Below are positions 6,649 through 12,353 of a stretch of 12,353 bases of DNA, piece by piece. Source of the DNA: JARRNO01 sp037384885 (lineage in GTDB: Bacteria > Acidobacteriota > UBA4820 > DSQY01); NCBI GenBank assembly GCA_037384885.1, contig JARRNO010000038.1, positions 1 through 12,353 on the forward strand, read 5' to 3'. The translations under genes and the position numbers were made by a program. The notes under the pieces were generated by a model. It was not told the origin of the DNA. It saw only the letters and a program-made list of their open reading frames with translations, and searched no databases. Positions within the stretch are counted from its first letter, which is position 1. Every line of letters starts with the position of its first letter.

Positions 6649-6665
6649 GAGCCTGTCCCCTTTTC
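6649..6665 (-). repeat. GAAAAGGGGACAGGCTC motif, possible element remnant
   Basis: The minus strand reads GAAAAGGGGACAGGCTC. I recall AAAAGGGGACAG-type sequences as common intergenic repeats near REP-associated transposase genes in several high-GC lineages. It abuts a perfect hairpin, TTTCAT-CCC-ATGAAA, at 6662-6676. No transposase lies in the window, and there is only one copy here, so it is at most a remnant or a dispersed repeat. Confidence 0.3.
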
Positions 6666-6683
6666 ATCCCATGAAATGCGGCG

Positions 6684-6702
6684 GGCGCAATTGAGATGCG
6701 CC
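6684..6702 (-). other. Stem-loop after ferredoxin gene, in peptidase leader
   Basis: A perfect 6-bp stem (GGCGCA and TGCGCC) with a 7-nt loop, ten bases after the ferredoxin stop codon. No T-run follows. It could be a weak end signal for the ferredoxin transcript. If the promoter at 6711-6740 is real, it would instead form a 5' stem-loop at the very start of the peptidase mRNA. Confidence 0.4.
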
Positions 6703-6710
6703 AAGCCCTA

Positions 6711-6740
6711 TTTATAGCGGCTCACCCGGCTGATTTGCAA
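6711..6740 (-). promoter_or_regulatory. Candidate sigma70-type promoter of the peptidase tandem
   Basis: On the minus strand TTGCAA (6740-6735) and TATAAA (6716-6711) are separated by 18 bp, matching four and five of six consensus bases. The pair overlaps the end of the ferredoxin gene and would give a leader of roughly 120 nt before the first peptidase. This is a sequence match only. Confidence 0.35.
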
Positions 6741-7128
6741 GCGGCTTTTCCACAATGAGGTATTCCCGGACGGGAACACCCCCGATCAGGTGTTCCTGGA
6801 TGATGCGCTCCAGCACTTCGGGCGAGCACGAATGGTACCAGGCGCCCTCCGGGTAGACAACGGCAATGGGCCCGCTGCGGCAGATTCTCAGGCAGTTGGC
6901 TTTGGTGCGGTAGACGCCGCCCTCTCCCGCAAGGCCGAGTTCCTTGAGCCGCCGCTTGAGGTAGTCCCACGATTCGAGGCCCGCCGCCCTTTCGCAGCAT
7001 TTCGGCTGGGTCTGATCGCAGCAAAGAAAGATGTGACGTCGGTTCGAGGGAATTCCCAGGGCGCCGGCGATCTTCCGGAGCACATCATCCGGGTTCCGGC
7101 CGCCGCCCTTCGCGGCATCTCCGGCCAT
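6712..7128 (-). CDS. Thioredoxin-like [2Fe-2S] ferredoxin
   Basis: A 138-residue protein resembling the thioredoxin-fold [2Fe-2S] ferredoxins, also found as the NuoE/HoxE-type domain of hydrogenases and NADH dehydrogenases. The cluster ligands are visible: a first pair from HIFLCCDQTQPKCC (Cys36/37 and Cys44/45) and the second pair Cys79 and Cys83 in NCLRIC, followed by the characteristic SGPIAVVYPEGAWY block. The doubled cysteines leave the exact first pair uncertain. It is stand-alone; no hydrogenase or complex I subunit is nearby, so the redox partner is unknown. The start is the ATG at 7128 with AGGAG five bases upstream; a GTG at 7134 would overlap that site. The start lies 2 bp after the stop of the upstream gene, indicating translational coupling. 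Confidence 0.9.
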   Translation of the reverse strand: MAGDAAKGGGRNPDDVLRKIAGALGIPSNRRHIFLCCDQTQPKCCERAAGLESWDYLKRRLKELGLAGEGGVYRTKANCLRICRSGPIAVVYPEGAWYHSCSPEVLERIIQEHLIGGVPVREYLIVEKPLANQPGEPL

Positions 7129-7130
7129 GT

Positions 7131-7925
7131 TCACTCCTGCTTGCGCGTCATGCGCTCGGTGAGCCTGGAAAGATAGGTCTGGATGCGTTTGGCGTTGGCG
7201 CCAAGGTCGCTCCTGCCCACCCGCGACTCGGAACGCACATCCACTCGCGTCCCCCCTTCCCCGGATGGCTTAATCCGGACCACCACGTCGTCCTTGAACC
7301 CGAACCAGAAGGTTGTGGCCGTCGCTTCGATCCTTCCCGCTTTGCGATCCACCGCGTCGATCTTCCACTTCATGCTGTGCGCCGCCTTCAACGCCTGGGT
7401 AAACACCTCATCCGGGGGGGCGTTGTAAAGCGCGGGGCGGATATAGGGATAGGCTTTTTCCTGCAGCCTGGCTACGGATTCTCCGCCGTATGTCGTCGAA
7501 TCGGGCGCATTCTTTCGAAGCTTCAGCACCGCCTTGAATTGGGGTGGATGAACCGTATCGGTCGTGATGTCGTGAATGGGCGGCACGGAATAGGACAGCC
7601 GGAGCTCTCTCAGGGGATAGCCGAAGGTCATGATTCCCAGGAAAAGCCCGATCACGCTGCAGGCCAGGTAACCTCGGCGGCGAGAAAGATTTGCCGCCAA
7701 TCCGACGAAGCAGAGCACGCTGGCAAAAACGGCCGCCACGGCTGAAGCCCCCAGAACGGTCAAGGCCGTGTTCAGGCTCCACCAGTTCGAGCGGTATCCC
7801 AGGCCCGAGGCGATCGCCCCGGCCAGGCAGACCAGGGCAAGTACAAACCCCGCCGGCGCCGCCTGCATGAGGATCCGGCGGGTGGTGGAAACACCGGGGG
7901 TGTGTTCGGGATCGGCGTCTGTCAT
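7131..7925 (-). CDS. Membrane protein with C-terminal DUF1499 domain
   Basis: A 264-residue protein with three predicted transmembrane helices (about residues 18-42, 52-78 and 85-103) and a soluble DUF1499 domain from about 115 to 255. The domain is recognised from KWKIDAVDRKAGRIEATATTFWFGFKDD, then VVVRIKP, RVDVRSESRVGRSDLGANAKRI and a C-terminal amphipathic helix. DUF1499 has no established biochemical function. The start at 7925 has AAGGAG five bases upstream; the frame stays open to 8075, but that extension is Arg/Pro/Gly-rich with no SD support. The stop codon overlaps the region of the downstream ferredoxin's ribosome binding site, so the two are probably made together. Confidence 0.88.
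   Translation of the reverse strand: MTDADPEHTPGVSTTRRILMQAAPAGFVLALVCLAGAIASGLGYRSNWWSLNTALTVLGASAVAAVFASVLCFVGLAANLSRRRGYLACSVIGLFLGIMTFGYPLRELRLSYSVPPIHDITTDTVHPPQFKAVLKLRKNAPDSTTYGGESVARLQEKAYPYIRPALYNAPPDEVFTQALKAAHSMKWKIDAVDRKAGRIEATATTFWFGFKDDVVVRIKPSGEGGTRVDVRSESRVGRSDLGANAKRIQTYLSRLTERMTRKQE
7134..7138 (-). promoter_or_regulatory. Ferredoxin ribosome binding site inside upstream gene
   Basis: AGGAG formed by the last codons (CAG GAG) of the DUF1499 gene, five bases before the ferredoxin ATG. It shows why the two reading frames are coupled and excludes the in-frame GTG at 7134. Confidence 0.7.
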
Positions 7926-8140
7926 GAAGGCTCCTTGGCTCTGCCGCGCCCCCCGGAAGCGCCGGGGTGGTTCGCGAAGTGCTTGGGGACGTTCCCCCGC
8001 CCGCGGAGCGGGCCCGGGAAGAGAACCAGCGTGCGGGCGGCAGAGACCGCTGCCGCAACGGCCTTTCCGCCCCACGGCTCATTCAACATGAGAACCGTTC
8101 CGGGGCCGCATTAAATTCCGGCAGCCGGGCGGACCTGCTG
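7926..8140. other. Non-coding stretch with GC hairpins
   Basis: A 215-bp gap between folA and the DUF1499 gene. It holds three hairpins with perfect stems: 7951-7967 (CCCCGG, 5-nt loop, CCGGGG), 7999-8013 (GCCCGC, 3-nt loop, GCGGGC) and 8037-8056 (GCGGCAG, 6-nt loop, CTGCCGC). None is followed by a T-run on the minus strand. They could mark the end of the folA transcript or a structured leader for the DUF1499 gene. No convincing promoter or known riboswitch was seen. Confidence 0.5.
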
Positions 8141-8629
8141 TCAGGCAGGCCGCCGCCTTTCAAAAACAAGGAGGCTGTAAGGGATCGCGTCCGCCGTTTC
8201 ATCGCGGCGGGAGATCTCCTCGAATTCACCGGAGGGAATCTCCGGGAAGGTGACGTCACCCTCAAATTTGCGGTGGACGACGGTCAGGTAGATGCGATCG
8301 GCCAGGGGCATGGCCTGCCGGTAAATTTCGCCTCCCCCCGCCACAAAAACCTCGTCCGATCGGCCCGCGGCGGCGTCAAGGGCGGATTCAAGATCGGGCG
8401 CCACCAGGTAGTCTCCGGGCGGGTAGGCACGCTGCCGGGTGACGACGATCGTCCGGCGGAACTCCAGGGGGACGTTGAGCGTCTCGAAGGTCTTGCGGCC
8501 CATGATCACCGGATGGCCGAGCGTCACACGCTTGAAATAACGCTGCTCGCTGGGCAGGTGCCAGGGAACGCCTCCGCCCGACCCGATCACGCGGTTTTCC
8601 GCCATGGCCGCGATCAGGGAAACGATCAT
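8141..8629 (-). CDS. folA: Dihydrofolate reductase
   Basis: A 162-residue dihydrofolate reductase, full length for bacterial FolA, making tetrahydrofolate from dihydrofolate with NADPH in the cytoplasm. Visible family features are MIVSLIAAMAENRVIG at the N-terminus, PWHLPSEQRYFKR with Trp23 and the acidic catalytic residue Glu28 (Asp27 in E. coli), GHPVIMGRKTFE for cofactor binding, and VAGGGEIYRQAMPLADRIYLT. The Met20-type loop is glycine-rich (GSGGGVPW). Gln29 replaces the Leu28 of E. coli, a position that also holds Gln in the mycobacterial enzyme. The ATG overlaps the stop codon of the upstream dehydrogenase gene (ATGA), so translation is probably coupled; its own SD is weak. No thymidylate synthase gene adjoins it. 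Confidence 0.96.
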   Translation of the reverse strand: MIVSLIAAMAENRVIGSGGGVPWHLPSEQRYFKRVTLGHPVIMGRKTFETLNVPLEFRRTIVVTRQRAYPPGDYLVAPDLESALDAAAGRSDEVFVAGGGEIYRQAMPLADRIYLTVVHRKFEGDVTFPEIPSGEFEEISRRDETADAIPYSLLVFERRRPA

Positions 8630-9768
8630 CCGCTTGTCCCGCCGGATTTGGTTTTGGGGGCGCGGTAGGTGATCCGGTATATGGCGCCTCCCTTGTCGTC
8701 GGACACCAGCAGCGACCCGTCCGGGAGCTGCTGGACATCCACGGGGCGTCCCCACGATTGGCCGTGCTGCAGCCATCCCCCGGCAAAAATCTCCTTCCGG
8801 ACCGCTTTCGTTCCCTCGAGAAACACGGCGGCCACGCGGTACCCGATGGGTACGGTCCGGTTCCAGGACCCGTGCTCGGCGATGAAAATGCAGCCGTCGT
8901 ACTCCCGCGGAAACATTCTCCCGGTGTAAAAACGCATGCCCAGCGATGCCACGTGCGGGCCCAGCTTCATGGCGGGAGGCGTAAAATCTTTACAGGGATG
9001 GCCCTTGCCGTATTTGGGGTCCGGGATGTCGCCCCCGTGGCAATAGGGAAAGCCGAAGTTCATGCCGGGCGCCGGCGCGCGGTTGAGTTCATCCGGCGGC
9101 ACGTTGTCCCCCAGGTTGTCCCGGCCGTTGTCGGTAAACCACAGCACCTTGGTGGCGGGGTTCCAGTCGAAGCCCACCGAGTTGCGGACGCCCCGGGCGT
9201 AAACCTGGAGGTCCGATCCGTCCGGCTTCATCCGCATGATCGTGCCGAAGGGATCGTGAACCAGGCAGACGTTGCAGGGCGCGCCCACCGGGACATAGAG
9301 CTCGCCGTCGGGGCCGAAACGGATGAATTTCCAGCCGTGCCACGTCTTGTCGGGAAAATGGTCGTTGACCACCACCGGCTTGGGCGGATCGGTGAGGCGG
9401 CTCTCGATGTGATCGAAGCGGATGACGCGGTTCACTTCCGCCACGTAGAGTGAACCGTTCCTGAAGGCCACCCCGTTGGGCATGAACAGCCCGGAAGCGA
9501 TGACATAGACCCTGTCGGCCCGGCCGTCGTGGTTGGAATCCACCAGCGCATAGACCTTGCCTTCGCGCCGCGTGCCCACGAAGAGCGTGCCCTTTGCGCC
9601 CAGGGTCATGGATCTCGCTCCTGGGACGCGGTCCGAATAGATGTGAATCGAAAAGCCGGGCGGCAGCTGAATTTTCTCCAGGTCGGTCTGTAAAGATCCG
9701 GACGACGCGCGGCATCCCGCGGCGGACATGGCCAGGAAGAGCAGGACGGCGATCATTTTCTTTGTCAT
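8626..9768 (-). CDS. PQQ-dependent sorbosone dehydrogenase-like lipoprotein
   Basis: A 380-residue beta-propeller protein of the sorbosone/soluble glucose dehydrogenase superfamily, typically PQQ-dependent oxidoreductases of sugars or alcohols. Support comes from TWHGWKFIRFGPDGELYVPVGAPCN (His144 at the position of the catalytic His in this fold), RNSVGFDWNP, WFTDNGRDNLGDNVPPDELN, MNFGFPYCHGG and EHGSWNRT. DSNHDGRAD at 77-85 resembles a calcium-binding loop. The N-terminus is a lipoprotein-like signal (MSAAGC, Cys19; the -3 residue Ala is not the commonest), so it probably sits on the outer side of the membrane. Cysteines 165, 168, 243 and 259 could form disulfides. The start at 9768 has GGAGG upstream. 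No PQQ synthesis genes are nearby; the substrate is unknown. Confidence 0.9.
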   Translation of the reverse strand: MTKKMIAVLLFLAMSAAGCRASSGSLQTDLEKIQLPPGFSIHIYSDRVPGARSMTLGAKGTLFVGTRREGKVYALVDSNHDGRADRVYVIASGLFMPNGVAFRNGSLYVAEVNRVIRFDHIESRLTDPPKPVVVNDHFPDKTWHGWKFIRFGPDGELYVPVGAPCNVCLVHDPFGTIMRMKPDGSDLQVYARGVRNSVGFDWNPATKVLWFTDNGRDNLGDNVPPDELNRAPAPGMNFGFPYCHGGDIPDPKYGKGHPCKDFTPPAMKLGPHVASLGMRFYTGRMFPREYDGCIFIAEHGSWNRTVPIGYRVAAVFLEGTKAVRKEIFAGGWLQHGQSWGRPVDVQQLPDGSLLVSDDKGGAIYRITYRAPKTKSGGTSG

Positions 9769-9866
9769 CTCTCGCCTCCGTGGAAAGGGTCTCGGCTCAT
9801 TTTACCAGATCGCCCCCACACAGGCTTCGCAGCGGTGGAGCAAGGGCGCCGGGCGCGGCAACTGAG

Positions 9867-9932
9867 TGATTACGTGAGATAGGTGACTAAGTGACATAGG
9901 TGACGAGGTGACGAGGTGACGAGGTGACGAGG
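9867..9932. repeat. TGACGAGG tandem repeat with decayed copies
   Basis: Four perfect copies of TGACGAGG fill 9901-9932. They are preceded in register by degenerate 8-9 bp units: TGATTACG (9867), TGAGATAGG (9875), TGACTAAG (9884) and TGACATAGG (9892). All begin TGA and most end in GG or AG. The gradient from perfect to decayed copies suggests expansion by slippage at one end. Confidence 0.9.
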
Positions 9933-9969
9933 CGGCCAGGCGGCTTCGCCGGCAGTATTCCTTTAAGGG

Positions 9970-9986
9970 ACGGCGCTTTACGCCGT
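9970..9986. repeat. Inverted repeat ACGGCG/CGCCGT
   Basis: Perfect 6-bp arms around the 5-nt loop CTTTA. It lies four bases from the larger palindrome at 9991-10012. Confidence 0.6.
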
Positions 9987-9990
9987 GTAG

Positions 9991-10012
9991 CGGCCTTTGC
10001 TTGCAAAGGCCG
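9991..10012. repeat. Perfect 10-bp inverted repeat
   Basis: CGGCCTTTGC and GCAAAGGCCG are exact reverse complements separated only by TT. As DNA it is a near-perfect 22-bp palindrome; as RNA it would fold with a slightly shortened stem. It has no adjacent T-run and forms part of a REP-like hairpin cluster. Confidence 0.75.
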
Positions 10013-10063
10013 AATCCCGCAAAGGAAAGCCCGTCAAATCCTTGCCCGCAGGGGAATTCCTGC

Positions 10064-10091
10064 GCTCACGATTCACGATTCACTGTTCACT
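10064..10091. repeat. 7-bp degenerate tandem repeat
   Basis: Four consecutive heptamers GCTCACG, ATTCACG, ATTCACT and GTTCACT share the core TCAC. The repeat ends at the hairpin behind aspA. Confidence 0.7.
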
Positions 10092-10105
10092 GCGGCCCGG
10101 CCGCA
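10091..10105 (-). terminator. Possible aspA terminator hairpin without T-run
   Basis: TGCGGC and GCCGCA pair around a 3-nt loop, starting ten bases after the aspA stop codon. No T-tract follows on the minus strand, so an intrinsic terminator is not demonstrated. Confidence 0.3.
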
Positions 10106-10114
10106 CGGCGGCTA

Positions 10115-11533
10115 CTACTCCTCCCCGTTTTGCTGGGGGATGCTTCGCGGGTGGGTCATATTCTGGGGATCCAGAAGATCTTCGAGTTCGTCCTTGGTGA
10201 GCAGGCCCTTTTTCTCGGTGAGTTCCAGCACATTGCCGCGGGTGGCGAGGGCTTCCTTGGCGAGTTCGGCGGCCTTCTCGTATCCCACGTAAGGCACCAG
10301 GGCGGTCACGATGCCGATGGAAGACTCCACCATCTCCCGGCAACGCGCCGTGTTCGCGGTGATGCCGTCCACGCAGCGTTCCTTCAGCGTGCGGCAGGCC
10401 CTTTCCAGCATGCGGATGGACTGGAAGAGATTGACGGCGATGACCGGCTCGAAAGCGTTCAATTCGAGCTGCCCGGCCTGTGCGGCGCTGCTGATGGTGA
10501 CATCGTTGCCCATCACCTGGAAGCAGACCTGGTTCACGACCTCGGGAATGACGGGATTGACCTTGCCCGGCATGATGGTGGAGCCGGGCTGAACGGCTGG
10601 AAGGTTGATTTCGTTCAGGCCCGTTCTCGGTCCCGAAGAGAGCAGCCGCAAGTCGTTGCAGATTTTCCCGAGCTTGACGGCGATCCGTTTGAGCACGCCC
10701 GAAACCTGTACGAAAGCGCCGGCGTCGGACGTGGCCTCCACCAGGTTGGGCGAAGTGACCAGGTCCAATCCCGTGATCCTGCAGAGGTGTTCGCAGACCT
10801 TGGACGAATATCCCGGATCAGTGTTGATGCCGGTGCCGATGGCCGTGGCGCCCAGGTTGATTTCGCAAAGCAGGGCCGCCGCCTCAGTGATACGATCCAC
10901 GTCTTCTCCCAGAGTGACGGCATAGGCGTCGAATTCCTGCCCAAGCGTCATGGGGACGGCGTCCTGAAGCTGGGTGCGGCCCATCTTCAAGACGTCGGTA
11001 AATTCTTCCCCCTTCGCCTCGAAGGAGGATTTCAGCTCGTTCATGGCTTCGATGAGGGCCTGGATGTAGTCCATAGCGGCGATTTTCAGCGAGGTCGGGT
11101 AGACGTCGTTGGTGGATTGGGAAAGGTTCACGTGGTTGTTGGGATGGCAGTGGCGGTATTCGCCCTTCCTGTGGCCGAGAAGTTCAAGCGCCCGGTTGGC
11201 GATGACTTCGTTGGCGTTCATGTTGGTGGACGTGCCCGCGCCGCCCTGGATGACGTCTACGATGAAATGGCTGTCGTGGCGGCTGTCCTGAACCTCCCGG
11301 GCCGCGGCGATGATCGCCTCCGCGAGCTTGCCGTCCAGGATGCCGAGGTCCCGGTTCGTCCTGGCCGCGGCTTCCTTCACCGCGCCCAGCGCGCGGATCA
11401 GCCTCGGGTAGTGTCCGATGGGAACTTCGGTGATGTGAAAGTTCTCCTTGGCCCGCAAGGTCTGGATGCCGTAGTAGACGTCTCCCGGTACGGCCATTTC
11501 TCCCAGGCTGTCGTGCTCGATGCGTTCACGCAT
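10115..11533 (-). CDS. aspA: Aspartate ammonia-lyase
   Basis: A 472-residue enzyme of the fumarase/aspartase superfamily that reversibly converts L-aspartate to fumarate and ammonia in the cytoplasm. Superfamily signatures are GTSTNMNANEV (100-110), NLSQSTNDVYPTS (136-148) and the catalytic loop GSTIMPGKVNP (317-327) with the general base Ser318. The MPGKVNPVIPEVVNQVCFQVMGND block and the length favour aspartase over class II fumarase, although this distinction rests on similarity. The start at 11533 lies shortly after an AAGGAGGGAGG stretch; the frame is open to 11731, but that would overlap the esterase gene. It sits 13 bp downstream of the esterase gene and is probably cotranscribed with it. 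Confidence 0.94.
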   Translation of the reverse strand: MRERIEHDSLGEMAVPGDVYYGIQTLRAKENFHITEVPIGHYPRLIRALGAVKEAAARTNRDLGILDGKLAEAIIAAAREVQDSRHDSHFIVDVIQGGAGTSTNMNANEVIANRALELLGHRKGEYRHCHPNNHVNLSQSTNDVYPTSLKIAAMDYIQALIEAMNELKSSFEAKGEEFTDVLKMGRTQLQDAVPMTLGQEFDAYAVTLGEDVDRITEAAALLCEINLGATAIGTGINTDPGYSSKVCEHLCRITGLDLVTSPNLVEATSDAGAFVQVSGVLKRIAVKLGKICNDLRLLSSGPRTGLNEINLPAVQPGSTIMPGKVNPVIPEVVNQVCFQVMGNDVTISSAAQAGQLELNAFEPVIAVNLFQSIRMLERACRTLKERCVDGITANTARCREMVESSIGIVTALVPYVGYEKAAELAKEALATRGNVLELTEKKGLLTKDELEDLLDPQNMTHPRSIPQQNGEE

Positions 11534-11546
11534 TGATCCTCCCTCC

Positions 11547-12353
11547 TTACCGGGGTTCATCCTCGTAAACTCGCCGGTGTCTCGAAAAGAAATCCCACAT
11601 GAGATCCGTGGCGGAGATTTCTCCGGTGGGCTCGTCGCCTTCCTGGTAACCCTTGGCGCCGCCGGGCCATGCGTGGCCCCCGCCCCGGATCGTGTAGAGA
11701 ACGACCTCGCTGTTTTCCCGTCCGCCGGCATAAGTTTCGCGGGTGACGGCGCCGGATGTTTCTTTGGCCGGTTCGGGACGGCAGCCGTTGTGGTTGATCC
11801 AGAACCCGATGGAATCGGCGACCGAAACGTCCTCCCGGTCGTGTCCGGGAAGAACGCGTTTGCGAGGCCGCCCCCCGTCGTAGCGTACGTAAAGATCGGC
11901 CGTCCCGTGGAAGGCGATGACGGACACCGGGCGCGCCGGCCGGCAGCGCTCCAAATTGAGCGCCCCTGCCACCGGCCCCACTGCAGCGAAGATGCCGGAC
12001 ATTTCGCAGGCCAGGCGGTAGCACATCATGCCGCCGTTGGAAATGCCGGCGGCGTAGATTCTTTCAGGATCGACCGGCAGCGTCTCCTTCAGATGCCGCA
12101 CCAGGGTTCGGATGAAGCCCACGTCATCCACGCCTTCGTGCTGAGCGGGTCCGCAGCAGCGCCCGGCGTTCCAGGTCAGCCCCTGCCGGCGGCGGGGGCC
12201 CGTCCCCGCCGGATAAACGGCGATAAAGCCCGCCTCGTCGGCCTTCCTGTTAAAGCCGGTGACCCGCATGCAGCTCCAGGGGTTGCCTCCTCCACCGTGG
12301 AAGAGCAGAACGAGTGGCAGGGACCGTCTGTCTCCATCGCCTTCGGGCCGATG
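11547..12353 (-). CDS. PHB depolymerase-like esterase, 5' end missing
   Basis: The last 268 residues of an alpha/beta-hydrolase of the esterase PHB depolymerase type (LpqC-like); the true start lies beyond 12353. Reading in frame from the window edge gives LPLVLLFHGGGGNPWSCM, the family's oxyanion-hole region, so the internal ATG at 12269 is not the start. The catalytic triad is visible in order: Ser in GISNGG (residue 105 of the visible part), Asp in FHGTAD (153) and His in GGGHAWPGG (227). Relatives hydrolyse polyhydroxyalkanoate, feruloyl or acetyl esters and are usually secreted; the signal peptide, if any, is off the window. The gene runs directly into aspA, with 13 bp between them. Confidence 0.9.
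   Translation of the reverse strand, partial: HRPEGDGDRRSLPLVLLFHGGGGNPWSCMRVTGFNRKADEAGFIAVYPAGTGPRRRQGLTWNAGRCCGPAQHEGVDDVGFIRTLVRHLKETLPVDPERIYAAGISNGGMMCYRLACEMSGIFAAVGPVAGALNLERCRPARPVSVIAFHGTADLYVRYDGGRPRKRVLPGHDREDVSVADSIGFWINHNGCRPEPAKETSGAVTRETYAGGRENSEVVLYTIRGGGHAWPGGAKGYQEGDEPTGEISATDLMWDFFSRHRRVYEDEPR

Larger units (their letters stand above)
9769..10114. other. Repeat-rich non-coding region
   Basis: A 346-bp gap between aspA and the dehydrogenase gene. From high to low coordinate it holds a hairpin just after the aspA stop (10091-10105), a 7-bp tandem repeat (10064-10091), a short hairpin (10048-10063), two clean stem-loops (9991-10012 and 9970-9986), a bulged hairpin (9935-9953) and an 8-9 bp tandem repeat (9867-9932). 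The last 100 bp before the dehydrogenase start should contain its promoter; TAAAAT at 9799-9804 (minus strand) is a possible -10 element without a good -35. Short open frames here look like chance. Confidence 0.6.

Noticed and set aside
1915..6717. Long plus-strand open frames of about 480-570 codons opposite the three peptidase genes
   Set aside because: They mirror high-GC coding sequence on the other strand, show no recognisable domain, and repeat in the same pattern because the minus-strand genes are paralogues. The minus-strand frames have signal peptides, ribosome binding sites and catalytic motifs.
10001..11536. Plus-strand open frame of about 510 codons opposite aspA
   Set aside because: It is antisense to a clear aspartase, has no recognisable domain, and begins inside the tandem-repeat region.
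1..12353. tRNA, rRNA, phage, toxin-antitoxin, defence or complete insertion element
   Set aside because: No clover-leaf, rRNA-like sequence, transposase, integrase or recognisable defence protein was found by reading both strands.

Overview
The window is a GC-rich bacterial segment. Every convincing gene lies on the minus strand, so transcription runs from the right end to the left. The proteins indicate a Gram-negative type envelope: several Sec signal peptides ending in Ala-X-Ala, one probable lipoprotein and two small membrane proteins. No rRNA, tRNA or lineage-defining gene is present. The gene mix would suit Acidobacteriota (including Aminicenantes-like lineages), Desulfobacterota or a high-GC proteobacterium, and I cannot choose among them from the sequence.

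Layout in the direction of transcription. (a) 12353-10115: a polyhydroxybutyrate-depolymerase-like esterase, cut by the window edge, followed 13 bp later by aspartate ammonia-lyase (aspA). (b) 10114-9769: a non-coding block with degenerate 7-9 bp tandem repeats and several hairpins. (c) 9768-8141: a lipoprotein-type PQQ/sorbosone-dehydrogenase-like beta-propeller overlapping dihydrofolate reductase (folA) by 4 bp. (d) 8140-7926: a non-coding stretch with three GC-rich hairpins. (e) 7925-6712: a three-helix membrane protein with a DUF1499 domain, coupled to a thioredoxin-like [2Fe-2S] ferredoxin. (f) 6582-2107: the centrepiece, three consecutive paralogous exported cysteine peptidases of the bleomycin hydrolase/PepC type (C1B). 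Each has an intact Gln/Cys/His/Asn catalytic set and a signal peptide. Stem-loops lie in two of the three downstream gaps, and terminator-like ones follow the second and third genes. (g) 1970-255: an exported DsrE-like protein behind a perfect small palindrome, then a glyoxalase/VOC protein and a two-helix membrane protein. (h) 254-1: a non-coding end with a REP-like nested inverted repeat and an 8-bp tandem repeat.

Most genes look like ordinary housekeeping or accessory metabolism. The unusual points are the tandem triplication and export of a peptidase family that is normally cytoplasmic, with three different C-terminal tails, and the dense intergenic repeats. I found no phage, integron, CRISPR or defence system, and no complete mobile element.
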